Shown: positions 1-7,669 of the stretch, one piece after another
Layout: each line of letters opens with the position of its first letter
Position numbering within the stretch: position 1 is the first letter of the stretch
Source: Chloroflexota bacterium
GTDB lineage: Bacteria > Chloroflexota > Dormibacteria > Aeolococcales > Aeolococcaceae
NCBI GenBank assembly: GCA_005880985.1
Contig: VBIQ01000016.1
Location: forward strand, 60,070 to 124,069
DNA length: 64,000 nt
Direction: 5' to 3'
The notes under the pieces: model-generated
What the model was told of the DNA's origin: nothing
Database searches by the model: none
The model's input: the letters and a program-made list of their open reading frames with translations, nothing else
Made by a program: the position numbers and the translations under genes

Positions 1-194
1 TGTTCGCGAAGCAGCGCGATGGCACCGAGGCGGTGCCCGGAGTCGCGGTTGAGATCGACGAACACGGTGTCGGCCTCGGTCTGCGCATCGCTGCCGGCGA
101 GCAGCGTCCCCCCGCCGCGGTGGATCGCCACCTCCAGCTGGCTGCGGAACAGGAGGTCGTCGCTGATCAGGAGCACCCGGCCCAGGGAGGGCAT
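1..194 (-). CDS. Response-regulator-receiver-like protein, 3' part outside window
   Basis: Only the first 64 codons are inside the window. The N-terminus alternates a hydrophobic strand (GRVLLISDDLLF) with acidic residues at the place where receiver domains keep their acidic pocket. A second strand, TVFVDLN, could carry the phospho-accepting Asp. The start is the ATG at 194. A good -10-like TATGAT lies 6 nt upstream, so the message would be leaderless. The gene is divergent from the Fe-S carrier gene, with only 22 bp between the two starts. The family call is tentative because the rest of the protein is not visible. Confidence 0.45.
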   Translation of the reverse strand, partial: MPSLGRVLLISDDLLFRSQLEVAIHRGGGTLLAGSDAQTEADTVFVDLNRDSGHRLGAIALLRE

Positions 195-200
195 GGGTGC

Positions 201-208
201 ATCATAGT
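201..208. promoter_or_regulatory. Overlapping divergent -10 elements
   Basis: The 22-bp gap between two divergent start codons contains TATGAT on the minus strand (201-206), 6 nt from the ATG at 194. It also contains CATAGT on the plus strand (203-208), 8 nt from the ATG at 217. The two hexamers overlap, so transcription in the two directions should be mutually exclusive and both messages nearly leaderless. This rests on pattern only. Confidence 0.4.
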
Positions 209-216
209 GAGCGGTC

Positions 217-657
217 ATGAACCCCTCTCCGACGCTCCACTGGACCTCCGACGCGGTCGAGGCCATCCGCGCCCTGCAGCGCGAGGAGGTGCGGCCGGAC
301 GCGCCGTTCCGGGTCGACGTCATGCTCGGCGGCTGCAAGGGGTGGAAGCTCGGCTTCCGCCTCGACGCCGCGGAGCCGGACGACCTGGTCTTCGCCGCCG
401 GCGACGTCCGCATCCTGGTGCAGCGCGACGCGATGCCGCTGGTCGAGGGGGCGATCCTCGACTACGAGAACTCCCACCGCGCCAAGGGCTTCCGGCTCGA
501 GGTCCCGGCGGCCACCAACGCCTGCGGCTGCGGCACCTCCTTCGGCGCTCTCTACCCCGGCGAGACGGTGCCGGTGCAGGCCCCCGCCGGGCCACCGGTC
601 ACGCTGCCGCCTGCCATCGCCGCCCGCCGCCTCCGGCTGCCCGTCGCTCGCGGCTGA
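217..657 (+). CDS. A-type Fe-S cluster carrier (HesB/IscA/ErpA family)
   Basis: The protein is 146 aa, slightly longer than the usual 105-125 aa because of a tail after residue 112. The family's three cluster-binding cysteines are present: GGC at C40 and the C-terminal CGCG with C103 and C105. The preceding strand-rich core (FRVDVMLGGCKGWKLGF) also fits. Members accept Fe-S clusters from a scaffold and pass them to apo-proteins in the cytoplasm. A ferredoxin lies at 3.5 kb, but no isc or suf gene is in the window. Confidence 0.85.
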   Translation: MNPSPTLHWTSDAVEAIRALQREEVRPDAPFRVDVMLGGCKGWKLGFRLDAAEPDDLVFAAGDVRILVQRDAMPLVEGAILDYENSHRAKGFRLEVPAATNACGCGTSFGALYPGETVPVQAPAGPPVTLPPAIAARRLRLPVARG

Positions 658-727
658 CGGCTCCCGCCCCCGGCGACGGCGAGGCACACTGAGCGGCCTC
701 GCCAACGGTTGCGGGAGGAGCGCAGAG

Positions 728-1597
728 ATGCCGATTGGCACCGTCGGTGTGGTGGGGGCCGGCCTGATGGGGTCGGGGATCGCGGAGGTGTGCGCCCGCC
801 AGGGCCTGCGAACCAGGGTGTGCGAGCTCGACAGCGGGGCGATGGCCGCAGCCCGCGCCCGGGTCGAGCGCTCGCTGGCACGCGGCCGGAGCACCGGCAA
901 GCTCGACGACGAGGACGTCGACCGGATCCTCGCCCAGCTCAGCTTCACCGACGACGTCGCCGACCTCGGCGACTGCGACATCGCCATCGAGGCGATCGTC
1001 GAACGGATGCCGGAGAAGCTGGTGGTCTTCGAGCACCTCGACCGCGTCGTCCCGGAGCACGGCATCCTCGCCAGCAACACCTCGTCGCTTCCGATCATCG
1101 AGATCGCCCGCGCCACCCGCCGCGCGGACCGTGTCATCGGCACCCACTTCTTCAATCCGGCTCCGGTGATGCGCCTGCTAGAGGTGGTACGCAGCATCGC
1201 CACCAGCGACGACACGCTGTCGGAGACGCGCGCCTTCGGCGAGAAACTCGGCAAGCGCATCATCGTCGCCCAGGACCGCGGCGGGTTCATCGTCAACCTG
1301 CTGCTCATCCCCTTCCTGACCCACGCGGTGCGGCTCTACGAGTCGGGCTTCGCCAGCCGCGACGACATCGACGAGGGCATGCGACTGGGCTGCGGCCATC
1401 CCATGGGACCGCTGCAGCTGGTGGACTACATCGGACTCGACACCACGCTCTTCGTCTGCGACGCGCTCCACGCGGAGTACGCCAACGCCGACTACGCCGC
1501 GCCGCCGCTGCTGCGACGCATGGTCGCCGCCGGCTGGCTCGGGCAGAAGAGCGGGCGCGGCTTCTACCTCTACGACAACGGGAAGATCGTGGCGTGA
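728..1597 (+). CDS. 3-hydroxyacyl-CoA (3-hydroxybutyryl-CoA) dehydrogenase
   Basis: This 289-aa single-function enzyme oxidises (S)-3-hydroxyacyl-CoA with NAD+ and is the usual length for Hbd/FadB2 proteins. An N-terminal Rossmann motif, VGVVGAGLMGSGIA, is at residues 5-18. The signature around SNTSSLPI and GTHFFNPAPVMRLLEVV carries the catalytic His, and the C-terminal helical domain has GRGFYLYDNGK. A strong Shine-Dalgarno (GGGAGGAG) lies 8 nt before the ATG. The stop overlaps the GTG of the next gene by 4 bp, so the two are probably co-translated. It could serve fatty-acid beta-oxidation or the acyl-CoA pathways elsewhere in the window. Confidence 0.92.
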   Translation: MPIGTVGVVGAGLMGSGIAEVCARQGLRTRVCELDSGAMAAARARVERSLARGRSTGKLDDEDVDRILAQLSFTDDVADLGDCDIAIEAIVERMPEKLVVFEHLDRVVPEHGILASNTSSLPIIEIARATRRADRVIGTHFFNPAPVMRLLEVVRSIATSDDTLSETRAFGEKLGKRIIVAQDRGGFIVNLLLIPFLTHAVRLYESGFASRDDIDEGMRLGCGHPMGPLQLVDYIGLDTTLFVCDALHAEYANADYAAPPLLRRMVAAGWLGQKSGRGFYLYDNGKIVA

Positions 1598-2106
1598 CCT
1601 CCAGCCACGAGGCCGGTCGCCGGCGGCTCGCGTTCGATGTCACCGTCGAGGTACCCAAGGGAAGCCGCAACAAGTACGAGATCGACCACCAGACGGGATC
1701 GATCCGCCTCGACCGCCAGTTGTTCACCGCCACCAGGTACCCCGCCGACTACGGCTTCATCGCCGGCACCCTGGCCGAGGATGGCGATCCCCTCGACGCC
1801 CTGGTGATCCTCGACGAGCCGACCTTTCCCGGCTGCCACATCGCCTGCCGCGCCGTCGCCATCCTGCTGATGGGAGACGAGAAGGGAGCCGACGCCAAGA
1901 TCCTGGCGGTGCCGGCGGGCGACGTGCGGGTCAGCTGGGAGGACCTCGAGGACGTGCCCGAGCATCTCCGCCTCGAGATCAGCCACTTCTTCGAGATCTA
2001 CAAGGACCTCGAACCGGGAAAGACGACCGAGGTCCGCGACTGGGACGGCCGCGCCGCCGCCGAGACGGAGATCCGCCGTTCGCGCGACCGCTTCGCGGGT
2101 CGCTAA
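1594..2106 (+). CDS. ppa: Inorganic pyrophosphatase (family I, soluble)
   Basis: This 170-aa protein hydrolyses PPi to phosphate and so drives biosynthetic reactions. It has the family I core EVPKGSRNKYEID near residue 17, YPADYGFIAGT, and the metal-binding signature DGDPLDALV. The start is the GTG at 1594, overlapping the stop of the dehydrogenase gene (GTGA). An open frame extends upstream, but it is only an alternative reading of the dehydrogenase gene. The 3' end overlaps the convergent gene by 4 bp. Confidence 0.95.
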   Translation: MTSSHEAGRRRLAFDVTVEVPKGSRNKYEIDHQTGSIRLDRQLFTATRYPADYGFIAGTLAEDGDPLDALVILDEPTFPGCHIACRAVAILLMGDEKGADAKILAVPAGDVRVSWEDLEDVPEHLRLEISHFFEIYKDLEPGKTTEVRDWDGRAAAETEIRRSRDRFAGR

Positions 2107-2534
2107 TTCGGCCGCGGCCCCTCCGCTCCGGGGGCCTGGGCCTCGACCCGCAGACCGATGCGCGCCAGCATCCGCTCCCCCTGCCAGTACTCGGCGGCGA
2201 AGTTGCCGGCGTCACCGAACATCGGCGAGATGAAGGTGACGGTGGGGACGCTCCACTCGCGATCCTCGACCGGGGGGGTGCCGCCCGCCTGGAACTGCAG
2301 GTTGGACGGCGGGATCACCAGCTTGCCGTCAGCATCGACGAAGCGCAGCTCCACCTGGTGCGTGTGGCCGACGTCGCTGCTGTCGAAGCGGAAGCCGGCG
2401 ACCACCGCGAAGGCGTAGCGGCCGGGAAGCTGGGCGAGGGTCAGCTGCGAGAAGCCTCCGCCGAGAACGTAGACCTTGCCATCCTGGGGGATGGCAGCGC
2501 TGTCGGCGAAGAAGGCGTAGTCCAGTCTCATCAC
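2103..2534 (-). CDS. DUF6941-like protein of unknown function
   Basis: This 143-aa protein is beta-rich, opening with LDYAFFADSAAIPQDGKVYVLGGGF and then alternating strands. It has no signal peptide and no obvious catalytic motif. I recognise the opening from small bacterial proteins filed as DUF6941, which have no established function. The first two codons are GTG-ATG, so translation may begin at either. A CATTCT hexamer lies 5-8 nt upstream, in line with the leaderless pattern seen elsewhere in this window. Confidence 0.6.
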   Translation of the reverse strand: MMRLDYAFFADSAAIPQDGKVYVLGGGFSQLTLAQLPGRYAFAVVAGFRFDSSDVGHTHQVELRFVDADGKLVIPPSNLQFQAGGTPPVEDREWSVPTVTFISPMFGDAGNFAAEYWQGERMLARIGLRVEAQAPGAEGPRPN

Positions 2535-2587
2535 CGCTCAGAATGCCACCGCGGCCCGCTGACGCCGACGGTCGCGACCGCCGGTCG

Positions 2588-3478
2588 TCAGCGGCGCTCG
2601 CGGCTGCGGAGCAGACCGGTGAGCACCTCGGGCCCGTTGTGGGTCACCTGCCCGACGTCCTTGACGAAGGGCTTGACCGTCGGCCCGTGGAAGTCGGCCC
2701 CGGCGGTCACCGGCAGCCCCGCCGCCCCAGCGAGGGCGGCGAACCGCTCGCTCTGCTCCGGCTTGTGCCAGGTGGTCCAGGCCTCGACGGCGCCGAGGCC
2801 CTGGTCGCGGAGCTCGGCGAAGGCGGCCTCGGGATCGATGTCGCCGAGAGTCGCGCCGGGGTGCGCCAGCACCGGTACCCCGCCGGCCTCGCGCACCCAG
2901 TCGATCGCCTCCGGCAGCTCGGGCTGATAGGGTGGCTCGACCGCCAGCGGCCGTCCCGGCGCGAACCAATCGGGCCACAGCCCGGAGCGGTTGTCCCGAT
3001 ACCGGGCCAGCCGCTCGTCGTCCGCCCCCAACTCGAGCATCAGGGCGCGGAGGATGGCGAACGGCACCACCCGGTTGCGCCCCGCTCGCGCCTCGACCGC
3101 CTCCCAGGTGATGGCAAAACCCTCGCGCACGGCGTTGTCCACCCAGCGGCGGCAGCGCTCCAGGTCGGCGCTTCGGATGCGTTCGACGCGCTCACGGAAC
3201 ACGGGATCGTCGAGGGGCACGAAGTAGGCGAGACAGTGGTGCTCGCGACCGCGCCAGCGGGTGCTGATCTCGCAGGCGGGGATCACCTCGATGCCGTGGC
3301 GCGCGGCGGCGGCGACGGCCCGCGGGACGTTCTCCATCGAGTTGTGGTCGGTGAGCGCGACCACCCCCAGGCCGGCGGCGGCGCAGCGGCCCATCAGGTC
3401 CTCGGGCTCGAACTCACCGTCGGAGGCCACCGAGTGCATGTGCAGGTCGACGGGTCCGGGCGCCCTGGCGCTGTCCAT
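2588..3478 (-). CDS. PHP-domain phosphoesterase
   Basis: This 296-aa protein has the four PHP metal-binding motifs: DLHMHSVASDGE near residue 12, ALTDHNS near 42, a His-containing segment near 85, and VLAHPGA with a later AGADFHG. The family includes 3',5'-nucleoside bisphosphate phosphatases and histidinol-phosphatase-like enzymes. The arrangement here resembles the RNase AM / nucleoside-bisphosphate phosphatase group, so hydrolysis of pAp or short 5'-phosphorylated RNA is likely. A TACACT hexamer lies 8 nt upstream of the ATG, overlapping a GGAGG-like site. Confidence 0.82.
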   Translation of the reverse strand: MDSARAPGPVDLHMHSVASDGEFEPEDLMGRCAAAGLGVVALTDHNSMENVPRAVAAAARHGIEVIPACEISTRWRGREHHCLAYFVPLDDPVFRERVERIRSADLERCRRWVDNAVREGFAITWEAVEARAGRNRVVPFAILRALMLELGADDERLARYRDNRSGLWPDWFAPGRPLAVEPPYQPELPEAIDWVREAGGVPVLAHPGATLGDIDPEAAFAELRDQGLGAVEAWTTWHKPEQSERFAALAGAAGLPVTAGADFHGPTVKPFVKDVGQVTHNGPEVLTGLLRSRERR

Positions 3479-3530
3479 CGCCCTCCAGTGTACGGGCGCC
3501 TGCGGCAGGCACCCGGCTCACAATGGGGTC

Positions 3531-3872
3531 GTGGCTGACGCGAACGGCGCACCTCGCCCGCTGCACGTCTTCGTCTGCACCACCTCCGGCCGCCATCACT
3601 GCGGCGGGCAGGGGTCGGAGAAGATCCTGCAGCGGCTGCGCGACGAGATCGAGCGCCGCGGCCTGGTCCACGTGCGCACCACCCGCATGGGATGCAACCA
3701 GCAGCACCACCAGGGGCCGATCCTCATCGTCTATCCCGACGGCGTGTGGTACGGGCGGCTGCGTCCCGACGACGTTCCCGAGATCATCGAGCGCCACCTG
3801 ATCGGCGGCGTCCCCGTGGAGCGCCTGCGGGTGACCCCCGACGGCCCCTGGGGATCCACCGCCCTGACCTGA
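3531..3872 (+). CDS. Thioredoxin-like [2Fe-2S] ferredoxin with a His in the fourth ligand position
   Basis: This 113-aa protein belongs to the shethna-type ferredoxins, such as Aquifex Fd1, related to NuoE. The family tail is very well kept (IVYPDGVWYGRLRP, then EIIERHLIGGVPVERL). Cluster ligands C16 (VFVC), C24 (HHC) and C55 (MGC) are present. The fourth Cys of the C-x3-C pair is replaced by His59 in GCNQQHHQGP. The cluster, if bound, would therefore be Cys3His. The GTG start is preceded by CACAAT at a 6-nt distance, suggesting a leaderless transcript. The likely role is electron transfer, but the partner is unknown. Confidence 0.8.
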   Translation: MADANGAPRPLHVFVCTTSGRHHCGGQGSEKILQRLRDEIERRGLVHVRTTRMGCNQQHHQGPILIVYPDGVWYGRLRPDDVPEIIERHLIGGVPVERLRVTPDGPWGSTALT

Positions 3873-3912
3873 TGGAATACTGTTCGCACCGATCCGCAAG
3901 GAGGGCATCCCC

Positions 3913-4185
3913 ATGGGCTACCTGCGTGGCCTGGTCCACGGCGCGGTGATCGGCACCGCGGTCGGCATCTGCGTCGCTCCCCAGGAGGGCAGCAAGACCC
4001 GCGCTCAGGTCGAGGGGGTCGTCAACGGGGTCAGGGGCGGGGTGCAGCGCGCCCAGCAGACCGCCAGCCGGCTCGCCCCCACCCTGCAGGGGGCGGCACG
4101 GACCGTTCGCGAGCAGGTCGACCGGGCCCGGAACGAGGGCGACAGCACCGTGTCCGCCAACGGGGGAGCGCGCTACACCCCGTAG
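3913..4185 (+). CDS. YtxH-like small membrane-anchored protein
   Basis: This 90-aa protein begins with a short hydrophobic glycine/alanine-rich segment (residues 5-22, GLVHGAVIGTAVGICVAP). A basic, amphipathic helical stretch of the apolipoprotein/YtxH type follows, with regularly spaced Arg, Gln and Ala. YtxH proteins are general-stress proteins of unclear mechanism. The ATG at 3913 has a strong AAGGAGG site 8 nt upstream. The transcript may start from TACTGT about 35 nt further up. Confidence 0.6.
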   Translation: MGYLRGLVHGAVIGTAVGICVAPQEGSKTRAQVEGVVNGVRGGVQRAQQTASRLAPTLQGAARTVREQVDRARNEGDSTVSANGGARYTP

Positions 4186-4228
4186 CCCGCCGTGATCGGG
4201 GCTCGCCGGCAACCTCCGCGGGCACGTC

Positions 4229-4699
4229 TCAGCGGACCGCCGGCTCGGTCTCCTGGTCCTCGAGCGTGCCCAGGGCGGTGAGCACGCCGAGCACCCCGAT
4301 CACGGCGTCGAAGACGTTGATGGCCAGGGGAAAGTTCATGCCGGCAAAGCCCTTGGTGGCAGGGCGGTCGTCACCGACCACCAGTCCGGCGATCGCGATG
4401 GCCACGAGGAAGAGCCCGGCAGCCCCCACCAGCAAGCGGCCGGTGCGGCGACCGGCGACGAATCCCACGTAGACGAAGAGGGCCAGCAGGAGAACGTCGA
4501 GCACGTCGCGGACCCAGGTCATGTGCAGGGTCACGCTGCCGAGATTGCCCTGCGCGTCGACGCCGTGCCGGGTCGAGGCGGTGCCGAGGAACCAGCCGCC
4601 GATGCCGACGACCAGGAAGACGAGGCTGAACAGCTGGGCGTAGAGACGCGCCACCGGAGCTCCTGGAATGAGAGGAGGGGCCGCCGTCGCGGCAGCCAC
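4229..4699 (-). CDS. DUF4383-like four-TM membrane protein
   Basis: This 156-aa integral membrane protein has four hydrophobic spans, at about residues 20-40, 65-85, 88-110 and 125-145. A short polar loop between spans 1 and 2 has a conserved-looking HMTWVRDVLD that matches the position of the His/Asp in DUF4383 proteins. No function is established for the family. The start is the GTG at 4699, and TAGACT lies 12 nt upstream. Confidence 0.55.
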   Translation of the reverse strand: MAAATAAPPLIPGAPVARLYAQLFSLVFLVVGIGGWFLGTASTRHGVDAQGNLGSVTLHMTWVRDVLDVLLLALFVYVGFVAGRRTGRLLVGAAGLFLVAIAIAGLVVGDDRPATKGFAGMNFPLAINVFDAVIGVLGVLTALGTLEDQETEPAVR

Positions 4700-4735
4700 G
4701 GCCGAGGCAGGAGTCTAGCGTCGCGCCCCGGGCGA

Positions 4736-4933
4736 TCAGCCCAGCCGGCGGTCCTCGCCGGAAAGCGCGGAGGGATCGGCCTCAGCGGCGCCTGCGCGCT
4801 GACGCCGCCGCGCCTCCGCCAGGCAGGCGGGCGAGCAGAAGCGGCCGCGCGCGTCGCGGGCCTTGAAGGCGTCGTAGCCCTCGCCACAGATGGGACAGAT
4901 CTTGACGGCGCGGAGCATCCGGTGGCGTCCCAT
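4736..4933 (-). CDS. Small zinc-ribbon protein
   Basis: This 65-aa protein carries CPIC (residues 13-16) and FCSPAC (residues 32-37), a two-pair cysteine arrangement typical of a treble-clef or zinc-ribbon knuckle. A basic helix and an acidic tail follow. The ATG at 4933 has GAGAGGA just upstream; the ATG five codons later is an alternative start. Its function is unknown. Such proteins often bind nucleic acid or act as maturation factors. Confidence 0.6.
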   Translation of the reverse strand: MGRHRMLRAVKICPICGEGYDAFKARDARGRFCSPACLAEARRRQRAGAAEADPSALSGEDRRLG

Positions 4934-5026
4934 GGTCCTCTCTCGTCGCGGACTGCGAGAGTCCGCAGCCGGTGCAGGTGTCTATCGTGTCACGCCGTAC
5001 CGGTTTGCGCCGTACGCGACCGCACA

Positions 5027-5806
5027 TCACCCGACATCGCTCTCGCGCAGCCGGCAGGCGACCCCGGTGACGTTGTCGGTTCCACCGGCATCGATGGCGG
5101 CGGAGCAGACCCTGGCGAGGTCGTCCGCGAGCCGGCCCCGGCGGGCGCCGAGCAGCCGTCCCAGCTGGTCGTCCTCGAGCGGCTCCCAGAGGCCGTCGCT
5201 GCAGAGAAGCAGCACGTCGTCGGGAGCAAGCCGCAGGCGGTACTCGTCTCCCGCCACCGGCGATCCCATCAGCGCGCGGGTGATGACGCTGCGCCGAGGG
5301 TCCTGGCGCAGTGCCCGCGCCGGCAGCCGGCCGGCGGCGATCTCCTCGGCCACCCATGAGTGGTCGCTGGTCACCGGCTCGGCCACCGCATCGCGGATCC
5401 GGTAGGCACGGCTGTCGCCGACGTTGATCAGCTGAGCCGAGCGGTCGCGCACCACCGCGGCGACCAGGGTGGTGCCCATGCCCAGCGCGCCGGCGCTCTC
5501 GCTGCGGTCGGCGATGGCGTCGTTGGCGGCCGCAACCGCGACGGCGAGCGCCGCGTCCGGCTGCGACGCCGCCTCCAGCTGCCGCGCCACAGCGCCGACG
5601 GCGAGCTCCGCCGCCAGTCCACCGTCGGCGTGACCGCCCATGCCGTCGGCGACCAGCAGCGCCACCGCGCCGGCCAGCGGCAGCACCGCCCAGCGATCCT
5701 GGTTCTCGCGCCGCACCGGTCCCTGGTCGGTGACCGCGGCGAGCTCGAGCACCGATCCGTCGGGGAGTGTCACCTCGCCGGCATACCCCACCGGCGGCGC
5801 CGGCAT
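5027..5806 (-). CDS. PP2C-type serine/threonine phosphatase
   Basis: This 259-aa catalytic domain has all the PPM motifs that bind the two metals: DQGPVRRENQD near residue 27, VADGMGGHADGG near 50, GTTLVAAVV, NVGDSRAYRI, CSDGLWEPL and GGTDNVTGV. It has no transmembrane segment or partner domain, so it is a stand-alone cytoplasmic protein phosphatase. No Ser/Thr kinase is in the window. Its ATG shares one base with the stop of the HAD gene (TGATG), so it is the last gene of a run that starts with two acyl-CoA dehydrogenases. Confidence 0.92.
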   Translation of the reverse strand: MPAPPVGYAGEVTLPDGSVLELAAVTDQGPVRRENQDRWAVLPLAGAVALLVADGMGGHADGGLAAELAVGAVARQLEAASQPDAALAVAVAAANDAIADRSESAGALGMGTTLVAAVVRDRSAQLINVGDSRAYRIRDAVAEPVTSDHSWVAEEIAAGRLPARALRQDPRRSVITRALMGSPVAGDEYRLRLAPDDVLLLCSDGLWEPLEDDQLGRLLGARRGRLADDLARVCSAAIDAGGTDNVTGVACRLRESDVG

Positions 5807-6510
5807 CACCTGTCGTCCTCGATGGCGACAGAGCGCCCGAGCAGGCGGCGGGCCACCTCGTCGGCGGCCTGCTCGGGGCCGACGCAGAGCAGCGTCTTCA
5901 TCCCCAGCTGCGCGGCGGCGTCGATGTTGCACTCCAGGTCGTCGACGAAGAAGCACTCCTCGGCGTCCAGCCCGAGGCGCTCGCACGTCAGCCGGTAGAT
6001 CTCGGGATCGGGCTTGCGCAGTCCCACCACGGAGGAGTCGATCACGGTGTCAAAGAGCTCGTCGACAGGGACCAGCGACCGCCACGCCGATTCCCATTCG
6101 CGGGCGTTGTTGGTGAGCAGGGCGGTGCGATAGCCGGCAGCCTTCACCTGCCGGACCGCATCGACCATGGCGGCGCACGCGGTGAGCTTGCGGCTGAACA
6201 CGGTGCGCCGCACCTCCTCCGGATCCAGGCGGCGGTGGCCGGCGGCGGCGTAACGCTCGCACAGCCGGGTAAAGAAGTCCGCCTCACTCAGCCGCCCCGT
6301 CTCCAACCGGTGGAGGTCGTGCGCGCCGGTGGGCAGCGCGTAGACCTCGTGCAGCTCCTGCAGGAAGAAGGCGGCCATCGCCAGCAGCTCGGGATCGACG
6401 TCTCGGGGGCGGCCGAAGACCGAATAGGTCATCACCCCGCCGAGATCGAAGATGGCGCCGCGGATGGGCCGGCCGGCGCCGTCCTGCTGGACGGCCGCTG
6501 CTTCGCTCAC
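5806..6510 (-). CDS. HAD-superfamily hydrolase (subfamily IA)
   Basis: This 234-aa protein has motif I GAIFDLGGVMT with the nucleophilic Asp near residue 22. A long helical cap covers roughly residues 35-120. Motif II is TALLTNNARE, motif III is VGLRKPDPEIYRL, and motif IV is FFVDDLECN. The DLGGV form of motif I, with Gly in place of the usual second acid, is common in the epoxide-hydrolase-N-terminal-like phosphatase branch. It lies 7 bp downstream of an acyl-CoA dehydrogenase gene and is coupled to the PP2C gene. The substrate is unknown. Confidence 0.85.
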   Translation of the reverse strand: MSEAAAVQQDGAGRPIRGAIFDLGGVMTYSVFGRPRDVDPELLAMAAFFLQELHEVYALPTGAHDLHRLETGRLSEADFFTRLCERYAAAGHRRLDPEEVRRTVFSRKLTACAAMVDAVRQVKAAGYRTALLTNNAREWESAWRSLVPVDELFDTVIDSSVVGLRKPDPEIYRLTCERLGLDAEECFFVDDLECNIDAAAQLGMKTLLCVGPEQAADEVARRLLGRSVAIEDDR

Positions 6511-6517
6511 CCGCCCA

Positions 6518-7651
6518 TTAAAGGTCGAGGGCCTCTGCGACCCGTGCGCGGTGATGGGCGGCGTCGCCGAAGGTGGCCTCGCCCCACTTGGCGCGCTTGA
6601 AGAACAGATGGGCGTCGTGCTCCCAGGTGAAGCCGATGCCGCCGTGCACCTGGATGGCGGCGCCGGTCACCCAGCGGGCGGCGTCGCTGGCATAGGCCTT
6701 GGCCATGCTCGCGGCCAGCGGCGCCTCGGGAACATCGTTGTCGACCGCCCAGGCGGCGTAATAGGTGAGCGACTTCGCCGACTCCACCTGAACCAGCATG
6801 TCGGCGAGCTTGTGCGATACCGCCTGATAGGCGCCGATGGGGCGACCGAACTGCTGGCGCGTCTTGGCGTAGTCGACGCTCATCTCCATCGCCCGCTGCG
6901 CCGTGCCGCAGAGCTCGGCGGAGACCGCCACCAGGGCGCGGTCGAGACCTCGCCGCAGCGCCGCCCAGCCGCGACCGGGAGCACCGATCACCGCATCCGC
7001 CGGCACCTCGACGTCGTCGAACCCGACCTCGAAGAGCCGCCGCGTCTGGTCGATGGTGCCCAACCGCCGGGTGCGCACCCGCGGGGCCCTGCTGTCGACG
7101 AGCAGGAGCGTCAGCCCGTCACCGGAGTTCTCCGCGGTGCGCGTCGCCACCAGCATCCAGTCGCTGACGTGGACATCGGGGACGAACAGCTTCTCGCCGC
7201 GCAGCACGTAGGCGTCGCCCGACTGCTGGGCCCGCAGCTGCACCCCGTGAGCGTCCCAGCGCCCGCTCGCCTCGACCAGGGCGACGGTGCCACGCCCGGT
7301 CCCGTCACAGATCCCGGGAAGCAGCCGCGCCCGCTGCTCCTCGCTGCCGGCGAGCAGCAGGGTCGTCCCCGCCAGCGCCACCGACGACTGGAGCGGCGCC
7401 GGGGTGGTGTGCCGCCCCATCTCCTCGAGGACGACGACGAGGTCGACGATCCCGAGGCCGAGGCCGCCGTACTGCTCCGGGAAGGGGATGGCGGTCCAGC
7501 CCAGCTCGACCATGCGCCGCCACATCCCCTCGTCATACCCGTCCTCGGTGGCCATCAGCTCACGCACCCGGGCGCTGCCGCACTCGCGGTCGAGAAAGTC
7601 GCGCGCCTGCGAGCGGAGCAGCTCCTGCTCCTCGTTGAAGCCGAAGTCCAT
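6518..7651 (-). CDS. Acyl-CoA dehydrogenase, smaller member of a pair
   Basis: This 377-aa flavoenzyme introduces the alpha-beta double bond in acyl-CoA. It has the N-terminal helical domain (FNEEQELLRSQARDFL), a rather divergent middle domain, and the C-terminal helical domain with RQQFGRPIGAYQAVSHKLADM and QVHGGIGFTWEHDAHLFFKR. Glu in the latter motif is a candidate catalytic base. Its gene is 18 bp downstream of another ACAD gene. Adjacent unlike ACAD genes often encode heteromeric enzymes such as ChsE1-ChsE2, which act on steroid side chains, so a two-subunit enzyme is plausible. Confidence 0.88.
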   Translation of the reverse strand: MDFGFNEEQELLRSQARDFLDRECGSARVRELMATEDGYDEGMWRRMVELGWTAIPFPEQYGGLGLGIVDLVVVLEEMGRHTTPAPLQSSVALAGTTLLLAGSEEQRARLLPGICDGTGRGTVALVEASGRWDAHGVQLRAQQSGDAYVLRGEKLFVPDVHVSDWMLVATRTAENSGDGLTLLLVDSRAPRVRTRRLGTIDQTRRLFEVGFDDVEVPADAVIGAPGRGWAALRRGLDRALVAVSAELCGTAQRAMEMSVDYAKTRQQFGRPIGAYQAVSHKLADMLVQVESAKSLTYYAAWAVDNDVPEAPLAASMAKAYASDAARWVTGAAIQVHGGIGFTWEHDAHLFFKRAKWGEATFGDAAHHRARVAEALDL

Positions 7652-7669
7652 CGCTGCTCCTTCTCTCGC

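Noticed and set aside
709..2106. One open frame spanning the dehydrogenase and pyrophosphatase genes
   Set aside because: Upstream of 1594 the frame is an Arg/Pro-rich alternative reading of the dehydrogenase gene, whose own frame has clear motifs. The pyrophosphatase starts at the GTG overlapping the dehydrogenase stop.
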